64,000 nucleotides of DNA from an uncultured Paracoccaceae bacterium (GCA_947500055.1 CANMQO010000001.1:62001-126000); one strand, 5' to 3'. Shown: positions 36,513 to 46,049, counted from the stretch's first letter. Translations and numbers: made by a program. The notes: generated from the sequence alone by a model not told the origin.

Positions 36513-38297
36513 TTACAGCGGTGCGCAGGCCTGTATCAGCCAATCGCGCACCGCATCATCCAATCGCGGCGCCAGAAGCGTGACTGTATCTGCATGGTAG
36601 CGATCAATCCAGTCCCGTTCTGCCTGGGTCAAAAGGGCAGGGTCAATCAGGCGACGATCAAACGGTACATAGGTCAAGGTCTCGAAATGCAGCATCTCGC
36701 GCCCATCATCGCCGGGGATGCGTGGCGCCTCTCGTGTCACGATCAGGTTTTCGATGCGGATGCCAAACGCGCCTTCGCGGTAATATCCGGGCTCGTTCGA
36801 CAGGATCATGCCGGGTTCCAGCGCGACCTCTGACCGGCGCGATAGCCCTTGCGGGCCTTCATGCACGCTCAGATAGCTGCCGACCCCGTGACCGGTGCCA
36901 TGATCATAATCCATCCCCGCCAGCCAAAGCGGTGCGCGCGCCAATACATCAAGATGCTGACCGCCAACACCTTTGGGGAACTGGATCCGGCTGACAGCGA
37001 TCATCCCTTGCAGCACGCGGGTATAGCAGGTCCGGTGTTCGTCCGTGGGTGTGCCAACCACAATCGTGCGGGTGATATCGGTGGTGCCATCGACATATTG
37101 GCCGCCGCTATCGACCAACAGCAACTCGCCCGGATTGACCGGGCGGTTGGTGTTTTCATTGACCCGGTAATGCACGATCGCGCCATTGGGCCCGGCACCG
37201 CTGATTGTCTCAAAACTGATATCGCGCAGGGCATTGGTTTGGGCGCGGAACCCTTCAAGCGCTTTGACCACGTCAATTTCGGTCAACTTGCCTTTGGGGG
37301 CTTCGGCATCCAGCCATGCAAGAAACCGGACCATGGCAACGCCGTCGCGTTCATGGGCGGCCTTGGCCCCGGCAATTTCGACAGCGTTCTTGCGGGCCTT
37401 GGGCAGGATGCAGGGATCGCGGGCCTCAATCGTTTTGATACCTGCGTCGCGCAGCGTTGTTGCAATGACATCAGGGCAGGATTTCGGGTCGATCTGGACC
37501 GGACCTTCCAATGTCGAGAGTACGTCAAGAAAAGTGCCCACGTCCTTGTCTGTTACGTCTTCGCCAAGATGGTCGGTGATATCCCTTGTTTTGCCTTCGA
37601 TGGCGAACAGTTCAACGGCTCCGTTATCATGCAGCACGACAAACCCATGCGGCACAGGGTTGCGCTCAATATCCGTGCCGCGAATGTTCAAAAGCCATGC
37701 AATGCTATCAGGCAGGGTGATAACAGCGCTTTTCGCCTTCAGATCAGCGGCAAGCCGGCTGCGCTTGTCACCGTGGCTTTCGCCTGCATGTTCCATTGGA
37801 TGCGCGGTGAACGGGGCGGCGGGGGCGGCAGGCTGATCATCCCAGATCGCATCGACCAGATTATCGATGGGGCGCAGGGTGAACGCTTTCAGTTTCTTGC
37901 CCAGATCGGCAATCTCGGTCACCGTATGCAGCCAGGGATCATAGGCCAGCACGCCACCATTTGGCATCTGCTCTTGCAGCCAATCGGCCAGTTTGACCTC
38001 GGGCCAATCAACCGGGGTGAACGCCGCCGCTACTTCGGTGCGAACCTGTACGCGGTAGCGGCCATCAACGAATACTCCTGCAATGTCCGGCAGGATGGCA
38101 CAGAACCCGGCCGATCCGGAAAACCCTGTCAGCCATTGCAGCCTTGCATCACGCGGGGCGACATATTCGCCCTGATGGGCGTCGGCGCGCGGCACCAGAA
38201 AACAATCGACCTTGTGCTGCGCCATCAGCTGGCGCAAGCCTGCCAGTCGCGGCGGCCCTTGATCAGGTGATGATGAGGCCTCGAATGTCTGAAACAT
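36513..38297 (-). CDS. pepP: M24B family Xaa-Pro aminopeptidase
   Basis: The 594-residue cytoplasmic metallopeptidase removes N-terminal residues before proline. Two creatinase-like N-terminal domains (from LRQLMAQHKVDCFLVPRADAHQGEY) precede the pita-bread catalytic domain. Metal ligands are seen in LLVDSGGQYVDGTTDITRTI (two Asp), GTGHGVGSYLSVHEGP (His) and SNEPGYYREGAFGIRIENL (two Glu). The three-domain size fits eukaryote-like APP1-type enzymes common in alphaproteobacteria. Confidence 0.92.
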   Translation of the reverse strand: MFQTFEASSSPDQGPPRLAGLRQLMAQHKVDCFLVPRADAHQGEYVAPRDARLQWLTGFSGSAGFCAILPDIAGVFVDGRYRVQVRTEVAAAFTPVDWPEVKLADWLQEQMPNGGVLAYDPWLHTVTEIADLGKKLKAFTLRPIDNLVDAIWDDQPAAPAAPFTAHPMEHAGESHGDKRSRLAADLKAKSAVITLPDSIAWLLNIRGTDIERNPVPHGFVVLHDNGAVELFAIEGKTRDITDHLGEDVTDKDVGTFLDVLSTLEGPVQIDPKSCPDVIATTLRDAGIKTIEARDPCILPKARKNAVEIAGAKAAHERDGVAMVRFLAWLDAEAPKGKLTEIDVVKALEGFRAQTNALRDISFETISGAGPNGAIVHYRVNENTNRPVNPGELLLVDSGGQYVDGTTDITRTIVVGTPTDEHRTCYTRVLQGMIAVSRIQFPKGVGGQHLDVLARAPLWLAGMDYDHGTGHGVGSYLSVHEGPQGLSRRSEVALEPGMILSNEPGYYREGAFGIRIENLIVTREAPRIPGDDGREMLHFETLTYVPFDRRLIDPALLTQAERDWIDRYHADTVTLLAPRLDDAVRDWLIQACAPL

Positions 38298-38315
38298 ATG
38301 GTAAATCCCTGCGGG

Positions 38316-40196
38316 TTAGCTTGCCTTGCGCATGCCCATGACGCGCGCGCGTTTGCGCGGATCACTATCAAACAGCGAGGCCAGTTGTTCGGTCATCGCA
38401 CCTGCGAGCTGTTCGACATCCGTGATGGTGACCGCGCGTTCGTAATAGCGGGTCACATCGTGACCGATCCCGATGGCAACCAGTTCCACAGCTTTGCGTT
38501 TTTCGACCATGGCGATCACGTCGCGCAGATGTTTTTCGAGATAATTCGCGGGATTAACGGACAAGGTCGAATCGTCCACCGGCGCCCCGTCAGAGATCAC
38601 CATCAATACTTTGCGCTGTTCCTGACGGACGGCCATGCGACGATGCGCCCATTCCAGCGCCTCGCCGTCGATATTCTCTTTCAGCAGACCCTCTTTCATC
38701 ATCAGTCCCAGATTGGGCCGGGTTCGCCGCCACGGGGCGTCGGCGGATTTGTATATGATATGGCGCAGATCATTCAGGCGACCGGGGGTGGCGGGCCGTC
38801 CTTCGGCCAGCCATTTTTCGCGCGATTGGCCGCCTTTCCATGCCTTGGTGGTAAAGCCCAGAATTTCGACTTTCACGTCGCAACGTTCCAGCGTGCGGGC
38901 CATCACATCGGCGCAGATCGCGGCGATGGAAATCGGGCGCCCGCGCATGGAGCCCGAATTATCCAGCAGCAGGGTGACAATCGTGTCTCGGAATTCGGTG
39001 TCTTTCTCGACCTTGAACGACAGCGGGGTGGTGGGTGAGGCGACGATGCGCGCCAAACGACCTGCATCCAGAATCCCCTCTTCCCGGTCAAATTCCCATG
39101 ACCGGTTCTGCTGGGCCTGCAAGCGGCGCTGCAACTTGTTGGCCAAACGGGATACGGCGCCTTTCAACGGTTCCAATTGCTGATCCAGATAGGCGCGCAA
39201 CCGTTCCAGTTCGACGGGTTCGGCCAGATCTTCTGCCCCGATTTCCTCGTCGAAGTCGGTCGTCGACACCTTGTAGTCCGGGTCGGCGTCGGAAATCGGT
39301 TGCGGGGCAGGCGGTTCCAGCGGGGCCTCGCCGTCGGGCATTTCGGTTTCTTCGCCCATCTCTGCATCAGCCTGATCATCCATGCTGACTTCGGCCTGCG
39401 ATGCATCCTGCTGCTGTTCCTGACTTTGCTCGGGCGAGGCTTCGGCCTCGTCCCCTTCGCTCTCGTCGTCGCCGGTGCTTTCCGGCTCATCTTGGTTGTC
39501 GTCCTGACCTTCCTCGGCCTCATCATCCTGATCGTCGTCAAGGCTGTCGGGATCATCACCCAGCTGATCGCCATAGCCCAGATCGCTGATCAACTGCCGC
39601 GCAAATTTGGCAAATGCCTGCTGGTCGCTCAGCATATCCTCAAGACGGTCGAGCGTGCCGCCGCAATGATCCTCGATAAAGCCGCGCCACAGTTCCATGA
39701 CGTTTTCGGCACCCTTGGGCATGTCGCGCCCTGTCGCCAGATGGCGGATCAGGTAGCCCGCGGCAACGGCCAGCGGGGCATCTGCCGCCTGGGTGATCTG
39801 GTCATAGCCCTTGCGCATCGCCTCATTGCCGATTTTGGCGTCGATATTGCCAGCTGTGCCGGGCATGTAGCGGGCGCCGACGGCCTCAATCCGGGCGGTT
39901 TCCATTGCCTCGTAAAGGTCCTGCGCCATCTGGCCTTGCGGCATGTAGCGGGCAGCGACCTTGGGGTCGTGAAACTTGTGGCGTAAGGCAAAGGCATCCG
40001 CCGTCCCGCGCGCCAGCAACACCTCATCCTTGGTCATGCGGCGGCTGACCTGGGGCAGGCGAATAGTGTCGGCGGTCTGCCCGGCAGGATCAACCGAATA
40101 GGTGACGGCCAGTTCCGGATCATCGGCCAAGACCTTCGTCGCCTCGGCCAATGCCTTCTTGAACGGATCGGCAGGATTGTCTGTTGGTTTGTTCAT
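38316..40196 (-). CDS. cobT: Cobaltochelatase subunit CobT
   Basis: The 626-residue subunit of the aerobic cobaltochelatase (with CobN and CobS) inserts cobalt into hydrogenobyrinic acid diamide. It has an N-terminal domain, a very acidic middle (residues about 210-290, many Asp, Glu and Gln) and a C-terminal von Willebrand A domain. The MIDAS motif DNSGSMRG is present. I start at [10 protein letters not shown] (40196). It is not adjacent to cobS: two other genes lie between them. Confidence 0.94.
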   Translation of the reverse strand: MNKPTDNPADPFKKALAEATKVLADDPELAVTYSVDPAGQTADTIRLPQVSRRMTKDEVLLARGTADAFALRHKFHDPKVAARYMPQGQMAQDLYEAMETARIEAVGARYMPGTAGNIDAKIGNEAMRKGYDQITQAADAPLAVAAGYLIRHLATGRDMPKGAENVMELWRGFIEDHCGGTLDRLEDMLSDQQAFAKFARQLISDLGYGDQLGDDPDSLDDDQDDEAEEGQDDNQDEPESTGDDESEGDEAEASPEQSQEQQQDASQAEVSMDDQADAEMGEETEMPDGEAPLEPPAPQPISDADPDYKVSTTDFDEEIGAEDLAEPVELERLRAYLDQQLEPLKGAVSRLANKLQRRLQAQQNRSWEFDREEGILDAGRLARIVASPTTPLSFKVEKDTEFRDTIVTLLLDNSGSMRGRPISIAAICADVMARTLERCDVKVEILGFTTKAWKGGQSREKWLAEGRPATPGRLNDLRHIIYKSADAPWRRTRPNLGLMMKEGLLKENIDGEALEWAHRRMAVRQEQRKVLMVISDGAPVDDSTLSVNPANYLEKHLRDVIAMVEKRKAVELVAIGIGHDVTRYYERAVTITDVEQLAGAMTEQLASLFDSDPRKRARVMGMRKAS

Positions 40197-40261
40197 CGCC
40201 CGGTGTCCTTTGCTGCCTCGCAAACTAGAACCGGGGCAGGGCAAAGGCCAGAGGGCAGAAC

Positions 40262-40627
40262 CTACTCTTCGCCGAAATCATCCATTTCGAAACTGATATT
40301 CATCTCGGGCGTGATGTCGAACGGGTCGGATACCATTTCATGCAGGTTCACAAGGTTGGCAGCTCCGGGCAAGAGGTTCCCGCTGTCGTCAACAAAGGCA
40401 ACACGCGGACGATAGGTTTTCCCTCCCAACTCAATCTCACCCTCATCAAACAGATAGGCCAGTTCGGTCAGGATGCCTTCAACATTGGCCTTGGCAATGT
40501 CTTCGCTCATGTTCTCCGCAAAAAGCGGAAGCAGGGACTGCGCGATCAATGCGCCAGCCGTTTGTGCCAGGTCTTCATGACTGACCACGTAATCGGCAGG
40601 CAGCTCTGTTCCAATCTTCATCTTCAT
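40262..40627 (-). CDS. Acidic protein of unknown function between cobT and the racemase gene
   Basis: The 121-residue soluble protein starts [16 protein letters not shown], with GGAG six bases upstream of the ATG. It has a helical middle ([37 protein letters not shown]) and an acidic C terminus ([13 protein letters not shown]). It has no membrane segment, signal peptide or cysteine pattern. I recognise no family. It is 65 bp upstream of cobT on the same strand, so it could be co-transcribed. Confidence 0.65.
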   Translation of the reverse strand: MKMKIGTELPADYVVSHEDLAQTAGALIAQSLLPLFAENMSEDIAKANVEGILTELAYLFDEGEIELGGKTYRPRVAFVDDSGNLLPGAANLVNLHEMVSDPFDITPEMNISFEMDDFGEE

Positions 40628-40750
40628 GATCGGCTCCGGTTTACTAGTTATTCGCTACAATACTGACAAAACGGACCGGATTATGACAAGCCTGTGGTCA
40701 TTCATGCACATATTCTTAATGAAATTGGGCATTTGTGGCCGCGCAGCGGG

Positions 40751-41446
40751 CTAATTCAGAGTCTTGGCACCGATGGCTAAATCCGCCAGCAGATCGACGT
40801 GCACATCCAATGCGTCGATCACCCGATAGCCCGGATCACGACCGTCGAAGGCGAGGTTCAGGTCGGTTCCGGCCAGAACAACGGCATCGGCGCCAAGGTC
40901 ATCGACCATGCGGGCGCCTGCATCAAGGAACAAACTGCGTTGCGCGTCAGTGCATTGACCGGCGACGGCCATTTCCTGATATTGCTGTCCCAGCGTTTCG
41001 ATCTCACCATCTAGTGCGACGGCTTCCGTCTGGCGAAGCTGGCCGTAAAGGCGGGTGCGCATGACAACCCGTGTCCCGAGAAGGCCGACTTTCTGAATAG
41101 CTTGGGTGGCAAAATAGGCATCCAGTGGCGTGACCGCCGAAACAAGGGGCAGGGGTGACAAGGGGACTGTTTCGTCAAAACAGAAATGCCCGCCAAGCGA
41201 GGTAATCGCCGCACAATCACAGCCCGCCGCCTTTAGCCGGTCAATCAATCGGGCATAGATTTTGGCCTGCGTTTGACGATCATCAGCCAGATTATTGCGG
41301 ATCAATTCCTGCACATCGGCATGCACAATTGTCAGGTCAAGCTGCCCGCCCCGCGCATTCACAGCGGCAGTCAGCCTCTGATAATAAACAACCGTGGCTG
41401 CGACGCCGATCCCGCCGATCAGGCCGATATGCAGCCCCTTACTCAC
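40751..41446 (-). CDS. Aspartate/glutamate racemase-fold protein lacking both catalytic cysteines
   Basis: The 231-residue protein matches the racemase family: [21 protein letters not shown] at the N terminus, a central AITSLGGHF and a C-terminal [14 protein letters not shown]. In active two-base racemases these last two blocks read CNT and GCTE. Here Thr82 and Gly193 stand at the expected cysteine positions. Racemase activity is therefore doubtful; a lyase, isomerase or binding role is possible. It starts with GTG overlapping the cobS stop (GTGA). Confidence 0.78.
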   Translation of the reverse strand: MSKGLHIGLIGGIGVAATVVYYQRLTAAVNARGGQLDLTIVHADVQELIRNNLADDRQTQAKIYARLIDRLKAAGCDCAAITSLGGHFCFDETVPLSPLPLVSAVTPLDAYFATQAIQKVGLLGTRVVMRTRLYGQLRQTEAVALDGEIETLGQQYQEMAVAGQCTDAQRSLFLDAGARMVDDLGADAVVLAGTDLNLAFDGRDPGYRVIDALDVHVDLLADLAIGAKTLN

Positions 41447-42429
41447 CCCAGGCTCTGGCTCGCTGCGCTTTCCGGCAGTTCCTCGTCAAAGCAGCGCTGA
41501 TAGAACTCGGCCACTGTCTGCCGCTCAAGCTCGTCACACTTGTTAAGGAAAGACAGGCGGAACGCATAGCCGATATCGTTGAAGATCCGGGCATTCTCGG
41601 CCCAGTTCAGCACGGTCCGCGGCGACATCACTGTGCTCAGGTCGCCATTCATGAAGGCTGTCCGGGTCAGGTCAGCGACGGTGACCATTTGAGAGATGGT
41701 GTTGCGGCCTTTCTCGGTATTGAAATGCGGTGACTTCGACAGAATGATCGCGGCCTCGGCATCGTGGGACAGATAGTTCAGTGTGGCGACCAGTGACCAA
41801 CGGTCCATCTGTGCCTGGTTGATCTGCTGCGTGCCGTGGTAAAGGCCGGTTGTGTCACCCAGGCCCACGGTGTTGGCCGTGGCAAACAGACGGAAATAGG
41901 GGTTGGGCGTGATAATCTCGTTCTGGTCCATCAGTGTCAGCTTGCCGTCCGCTTCCAGCACCCGCTGAATGACAAACATGACGTCGGCACGGCCCGCATC
42001 ATATTCGTCAAAGACGATGGCAACGGGATTGCGCAGCGCCCATGGCAGGATGCCTTCGTGGAATTCGGTCACCTGTACGCCGTCGCGCAGCTTGATCGCG
42101 TCCTTCCCGATCAGATCGATTCGGCTGATATGGCTATCAAGGTTTACGCGAACGGCGGGCCAGTTCAGCCGGGCGGCAACCTGTTCGATATGGGTCGATT
42201 TCCCGGTGCCGTGATAACCCTGGATCATGACGCGGCGATTGTAGCCAAAGCCCGCAAGAATGGCCAAGGTCGTGTCAGGGTCGAACTTGTAGGTGCTGTC
42301 AATCTCGGGCACGCGATCAGTGCGATCCGCAAAACCCTTGATCTTCATGTCGCTGTCGATGCCAAACACATCGCGGACCGAAATCTCTTCAGTTGGTTTC
42401 GCTTGCATATCGGTTGTGCCGTCGGCCAT
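41443..42429 (-). CDS. cobS: Cobaltochelatase subunit CobS
   Basis: The 328-residue AAA+ ATPase works with CobT and CobN. It has Walker [19 protein letters not shown], Walker [16 protein letters not shown], and [32 protein letters not shown] with sensor and arginine-finger residues. I start at [10 protein letters not shown] (42429), with a GGAAAAGG sequence upstream. The longer frame further upstream runs towards the divergent msrB and is unlikely to be translated. Confidence 0.95.
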   Translation of the reverse strand: MADGTTDMQAKPTEEISVRDVFGIDSDMKIKGFADRTDRVPEIDSTYKFDPDTTLAILAGFGYNRRVMIQGYHGTGKSTHIEQVAARLNWPAVRVNLDSHISRIDLIGKDAIKLRDGVQVTEFHEGILPWALRNPVAIVFDEYDAGRADVMFVIQRVLEADGKLTLMDQNEIITPNPYFRLFATANTVGLGDTTGLYHGTQQINQAQMDRWSLVATLNYLSHDAEAAIILSKSPHFNTEKGRNTISQMVTVADLTRTAFMNGDLSTVMSPRTVLNWAENARIFNDIGYAFRLSFLNKCDELERQTVAEFYQRCFDEELPESAASQSLG

Positions 42430-42620
42430 GTCGGTTGCCTTTTCCAATGCGTCAAATCTTTCACTGCCGAGATGCAACATAACGCGCGGCGCTGCAAGGG
42501 GAAGGGGCCTCTGACGGGGAGCTAACGGGGTGTTCACATGATCGTGGGGCGGGTGGGTTTTGCTATCAATGCCCAAGACGGGGTTGCTAGATAGATTTAC
42601 GCCAAAAGGAGTTTGCGCCA

Positions 42621-43076
42621 ATGAACCGCCGTATCTTCACCCTGTCCGCCCTTGCAATGGCCGCAGCACCTGCTGCCCTGCAAGCCGGCACGTTTGAAGT
42701 CACCCGCACTGATGCAGAGTGGCGGGCCATGCTGACCGACCTGCAGTATCGGGTAATGCGGCATGAGGCGACAGAACGGTCCGGCACCTCCCCGCTTGAT
42801 AAGAACTATGCGGAAGGGACCTATTATTGTCGGGGTTGCGATCTGGCGCTTTATCCGTCTGACACCAAATATGACAGCGGCACCGGCTGGCCGAGTTTCT
42901 GGGCAAGTCTGGACAATGCGATCGGCACCAAGCCTGACCGCAGATTGTTCTCTGTTCGGACCGAATGCCATTGTCGGCGCTGCGGCAGCCATCTGGGGCA
43001 TATCTTTGATGACGGCCCCCAGCCTACCGGCAAGCGGCACTGCCTGAATGGGGTCAGCTTAATCTTCAAAGCGTAG
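42621..43076 (+). CDS. msrB: Peptide-methionine (R)-S-oxide reductase, probably exported
   Basis: The 151-residue protein reduces methionine R-sulfoxide in proteins. Zinc-binding cysteines are at 70, 73, 118 and 121 (YYCRGC, CRRCGSH), and the catalytic Cys is at 141 (RHCLNG). GTGWPSFW is the conserved substrate loop. The N terminus [23 protein letters not shown] looks like a signal peptide with a twin Arg, so it probably acts in the periplasm. AGGAG lies eight bases before the ATG. Confidence 0.9.
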   Translation: MNRRIFTLSALAMAAAPAALQAGTFEVTRTDAEWRAMLTDLQYRVMRHEATERSGTSPLDKNYAEGTYYCRGCDLALYPSDTKYDSGTGWPSFWASLDNAIGTKPDRRLFSVRTECHCRRCGSHLGHIFDDGPQPTGKRHCLNGVSLIFKA

Positions 43077-43396
43077 CGGCCGAGCAGGTTCAAGCGTTCA
43101 TTTTCGGCATAATCCTGCCTCATTTCGTCCGGGATTCGGGGCGAAAACTGAAACCAATGCCAGATAGGGTGTTGGCTGGGCGCGCAATGCGATCGATGCG
43201 AGGTCAAAAATATCAAGCATTTCAAATGACTTGATGAAGATGAGCGGTTTTTCGCCGTTTTTTCGTTGAGCGCGTAGGCGGAATATGGCAGAAAAGAGGC
43301 ATTAAGAAAGTAAGCGCCCTGTGACGTTTCGCACAGACCGACATCAAGGTTTTTGCAAAAAAGAGGTCGTTAACCAGTACTTGGAGGTATGCGCAA
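43077..43396. other. 320-bp gap after msrB
   Basis: I see no gene in this gap. It should hold the msrB 3' end and the promoter of the membrane protein gene at 43397. T-rich runs near 43250-43265 (GTTTTTCGCCGTTTTTTCG) could take part in termination but form no clear stem. Confidence 0.4.
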
Positions 43397-43933
43397 ATGT
43401 TCGCGCGGCTATTAAACAAACTACATTTAACCCGCGGCCAGAAAGCCAACGCTTTGGCCTATGGCGCGGTTATGGCGGTCGGTGCAGGTATTTCCCTGAT
43501 GATCATGTCCGCCATGGACGGCGAAAACGCTATCCCACCTGAACCAACCCTTTTTGACAACTGGATCATCCTGGCTGGCGGTCTTGCCTCCGGTCTGGCG
43601 CTGTTCCTGTCAAGAAGCTGGCTGGGTGGCAGCGGCGCGCTGGGGCTTGCGCGTGCGCTTGTGGCATCGGTTATCGTAACCTTTGTCGCAGCACTGATTG
43701 CCGGAACGCTTGTGGCACCATTTTATGGCACTCTGGCGGCACCTTTCATCCTCCTCTCGGAATTCACTGCGGTCCCGCCATTAGCGGTCGCGTGGTTCGG
43801 GGTTCTTATCGGGGCGCATACCTTGATCGGGATTTGGCGGGACGAACGGAACTGGGGCCAGAGTGGCAGCGCCGTATCGCAGTTGAGCGAATTGTCACAG
43901 GCAAACCTTTATGGCGGTACTTACCGGCACTAG
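43397..43933 (+). CDS. Membrane protein of unknown function
   Basis: The 178-residue protein has about four membrane segments: ALAYGAVMAVGAGISLMIMSA, FDNWIILAGGLASGLALFL, RALVASVIVTFVAALIAGTLVA and FTAVPPLAVAWFGVLIGAHTLIGIW. It ends in a short soluble tail (QSGSAVSQLSELSQANLYGGTYRH). GGAGG lies 11 bases before ATG 43397. I recognise no family. The next plus-strand gene is also a small membrane protein, but a terminator separates them. Confidence 0.68.
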   Translation: MFARLLNKLHLTRGQKANALAYGAVMAVGAGISLMIMSAMDGENAIPPEPTLFDNWIILAGGLASGLALFLSRSWLGGSGALGLARALVASVIVTFVAALIAGTLVAPFYGTLAAPFILLSEFTAVPPLAVAWFGVLIGAHTLIGIWRDERNWGQSGSAVSQLSELSQANLYGGTYRH

Positions 43934-43964
43934 GTCCGCATCGTCTTATTTTGGCAATGCAAAT

Positions 43965-43996
43965 GAAGAAGGGTCCGCGTCGCGGACCCTTTCTTC
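43965..43996. terminator. Strong hairpin terminator
   Basis: GGGTCCGCG (43971-43979) and CGCGGACCC (43981-43989) pair around a single T. Flanking GAAGAA and TTCTTC extend the stem, followed by GTTTT. It lies 31 bp after the membrane protein gene ending at 43933 and would end its transcript. Confidence 0.82.
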
Positions 43997-44103
43997 GTTT
44001 TGGGCTCTGGCCCAATTTGCGCAAGAACTGCACACCCCGCCATAAATATGTGCAGGCTATGCGTTGAAATTCGGGTCAGACAGACAACAAGCCGGAGCAA
44101 AGC

Positions 44104-44574
44104 ATGCCATTTCCAATCCCCAGCACCCGCGCCACTATGATCGGGGCAATGATGTCGGCCACTGGCGGATTGACCGCGGTAGTCATGTTTCTGGGGTTCC
44201 GGAGCGATGGCATCAACCTTCTGAAAGGCGAGGAAATACCGGTCGTGATTGTCGCGGTCATTGGCGCGTTTCTGGCAGGGCTGATAACGTCGCCCGCATT
44301 TGGCAGGAAAGGTAAGATCGGCCTGCTATTGGCCCTTGTGGGCGCGATTTGCGCAACCGCTACAGGCGCGTTCCTTGGCGGCCTGTTACTTTTCCAGGCC
44401 GTTGGTCAGGGACTCGGCTGCGCAATAATGCTGGGAATAAGTTTTGTGACCTACCCCATCATCACAGGCCTGCCATGGGTGTTGATGATGGGGGCGGTTC
44501 ACGGTGCTGCCCTATTCCTTGTCCCGAAAGTTCCGGCTGACCTTGATCTGATCCCAGGCCCAAACGACCTCTGA
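44104..44574 (+). CDS. Membrane protein of unknown function overlapping a convergent J-protein gene
   Basis: The 156-residue protein has four likely membrane segments, including ATMIGAMMSATGGLTAVVMFLGF, VVIVAVIGAFLAGLITSPAF, IGLLLALVGAICATATGAFLGGLLLF and PIITGLPWVLMMGAVHGAALFLV. It ends with a soluble tail KVPADLDLIPGPNDL. Its last 63 bases overlap the 3' end of the minus-strand J-protein gene. No family is recognised. Confidence 0.62.
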   Translation: MPFPIPSTRATMIGAMMSATGGLTAVVMFLGFRSDGINLLKGEEIPVVIVAVIGAFLAGLITSPAFGRKGKIGLLLALVGAICATATGAFLGGLLLFQAVGQGLGCAIMLGISFVTYPIITGLPWVLMMGAVHGAALFLVPKVPADLDLIPGPNDL

Positions 44575-45147
44575 TAGCTGTTCTTCCTGGCTACGGTCAC
44601 CGCCGTTCATATCAGGGTGCAACACCTTGATCAGGGACTTATAGGCCTTGCGGATTTCCGGTTTTGACCAGTTATCCTTGGCTTCAAGTATCTCAATCGC
44701 GCGGCGCTCGGTGGGCGGCAGTTTGCGGCCCGACGCCGCACCACGACCGGGGTTTTGCGTGGCGTTGGCACCCAGAACCTGATGTGGGTCGTCAACACCC
44801 AACCGGGCCCAGGCACGTTCTTCCACGGTCCGCTTGAACGGTTTGGTCGGGCGTTCCCAGACGCGATCCTGATCCATTTGCGCGGCCAGTTCGGCCTCTG
44901 ACGTGCTGTCGAAGAAATTCCATTTCAGGTTATATTCGCGGACATGTTCCTGACAGAACCAGAAATAATCATCCAGAATATCCGGGGACTTTGGCGCGCG
45001 GTATTTACCCGATTCCTGACACCCTTCGTGGTCGCACACACGGGTCGATGTCTCGGACGCACCGGACATGCCACGACGGCCACGCGGGTTCTTTTTCTTC
45101 GAACTCGACACTGACATGTCGAAACCAAATGGATCATCTTTCTTCAT
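44512..45147 (-). CDS. J-domain protein
   Basis: The 211-residue protein begins MKKDDPFGFDMSVSSSKKKNPRGRRG. It carries a possible Cys/His metal site (CDHEGCQESGKYRAP, FWFCQEHV) and ends in a J domain (AIEILEAKDNWSKPEIRKAYKSLIKVLHPDMNGGD) with HPD at about 177-179. It should stimulate an Hsp70 ATPase. This J-protein next to bolA and near cobS/cobT is a conserved alphaproteobacterial neighbourhood. The C-terminal J domain is in the region overlapped by the opposing gene. Confidence 0.85.
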   Translation of the reverse strand: MKKDDPFGFDMSVSSSKKKNPRGRRGMSGASETSTRVCDHEGCQESGKYRAPKSPDILDDYFWFCQEHVREYNLKWNFFDSTSEAELAAQMDQDRVWERPTKPFKRTVEERAWARLGVDDPHQVLGANATQNPGRGAASGRKLPPTERRAIEILEAKDNWSKPEIRKAYKSLIKVLHPDMNGGDRSQEEQLSEVVWAWDQIKVSRNFRDKE

Positions 45148-45225
45148 AGCGTGTCTTCTCTTTCCGTCACGAGCAGCACAGTTTAAACCTTTGGGCGACA
45201 GATAGAAGAGGGCAGAGTGAAAATA

Positions 45226-45477
45226 ATGTCATTAGAAGCCGAAATTCGCGAAAGTTTGCTGTCGCTATCGCCGACGCATTTGGAAGTCATTAACGAAAGT
45301 GGACAGCATCGCGGCCATGCGGGCGATGACGGGTCAGGGGAAAGCCATTGGCGGGTGGTAGTTGCTGCGCCACAGCTGGCCGATCTTTCACGGATTGCAC
45401 GGCATCGCGCGATCCATGCAGCCCTGGGAAAGGATATCATCGGGCGCATCCACGCCCTCGCCATCGATATTCAGTAA
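45226..45477 (+). CDS. bolA: BolA family protein
   Basis: The protein of about 83 residues has the BolA fold pattern: SLEAEIRESLLSLSPTHLEVINESGQHRGHAG, SHWRVVVAAPQLADLSRIARHRAIHAALG and IIGRIHALAIDIQ. BolA proteins bind Fe-S clusters with monothiol glutaredoxins and affect iron regulation and cell shape. ATG 45226 is used; GTG 45217 with AGAGGG upstream would add three residues. Its stop abuts the stop of the convergent gene with no gap. Confidence 0.9.
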   Translation: MSLEAEIRESLLSLSPTHLEVINESGQHRGHAGDDGSGESHWRVVVAAPQLADLSRIARHRAIHAALGKDIIGRIHALAIDIQ

Positions 45478-45933
45478 CTACTCGGCCGCTACGTCCGGCT
45501 TCTTGCCGGGCTTATCGGCCAGATCAACTTCCATCAGCTCTTCTTTCAGCTCTGGCGTCAGGCGTTCAGGGGTGGGTGCGGGGCGGCTGGCCGGCGGGGT
45601 CGTGCGATCAGCACTGGTCGTCAATGCCGGTTCTGACCGCTCTGTCGTCGGGGGAAGTGGCTGCGGTTCTATGGCAACCGGGGTTGATGCGCTTGCCGCT
45701 TTGGTTACCGGGCGGCGGAACACCAGCATGTTTTGATAAACCGTGGTCTTGCTCATCAGGCCTTCGCGCTGCTCGGCGGGCAGGGTGTCGGTGCGCTGAT
45801 ACTCCCAACCGTCAGCGGCCAGTTCATTCATCGCCGTTTCAAGCGCATTGGCAAACCGGTCTTCGGCGGTTTTGATCCCCTTGGCTTTCAGCCCGCGCGT
45901 CGGCGCAGGCACGACCTTATATTCGTATGACAT
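45478..45933 (-). CDS. DUF4177 domain protein with Pro-rich tail
   Basis: The 151-residue protein starts MSYEYKVVPAPTRGLKAKGIKTAEDRFANALETAMNELAADGWEYQRTD, the usual DUF4177 pattern, with LVFRRP closing the domain near residue 75. The rest is a low-complexity tail rich in Pro, Thr, Ala and Glu. Function is unknown. I start at 45933, since the frame upstream crosses a palindrome. It is downstream of gatB on the same strand. Confidence 0.78.
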   Translation of the reverse strand: MSYEYKVVPAPTRGLKAKGIKTAEDRFANALETAMNELAADGWEYQRTDTLPAEQREGLMSKTTVYQNMLVFRRPVTKAASASTPVAIEPQPLPPTTERSEPALTTSADRTTPPASRPAPTPERLTPELKEELMEVDLADKPGKKPDVAAE

Positions 45934-45977
45934 CACGTCACCCCTTTTTCCACCGGACAGGTATAGCAAGCCGCCCA

Positions 45978-45997
45978 CCCGAATCCAAGGATTCGGG
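45978..45997. other. Perfect 20-bp palindrome with two-base loop between gatB and the DUF4177 gene
   Basis: CCCGAATCCAAGGATTCGGG has nine-base arms around AA. It lies 45 bp before the DUF4177 start and 63 bp after the gatB stop. It may be a terminator without U-tract, a processing site or an operator. Symmetry alone is the evidence. Confidence 0.5.
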
Positions 45998-46022
45998 TTC
46001 ACACATCGTTAACACTTTGTGC

Positions 46023-46049
46023 CCGACGTTTGTCCGACGCTTTGCCGAC
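46023..46049 (-). repeat. GTCGG array, three units, 11-bp period (locus C)
   Basis: CCGAC starts at 46023, 46034 and 46045 (GTCGG on the minus strand). The unit read first on the minus strand is GTCGGCAAAGC. The array begins 11 bp past the gatB stop codon and lies on the sense strand of the gatB transcript, as in locus D relative to its upstream gene. Confidence 0.8.

Noticed and set aside
36849..38270. A 473-codon plus-strand frame across the aminopeptidase gene
   Set aside because: The minus-strand product is a complete M24 enzyme with all metal ligands; the antisense frame has no motif.
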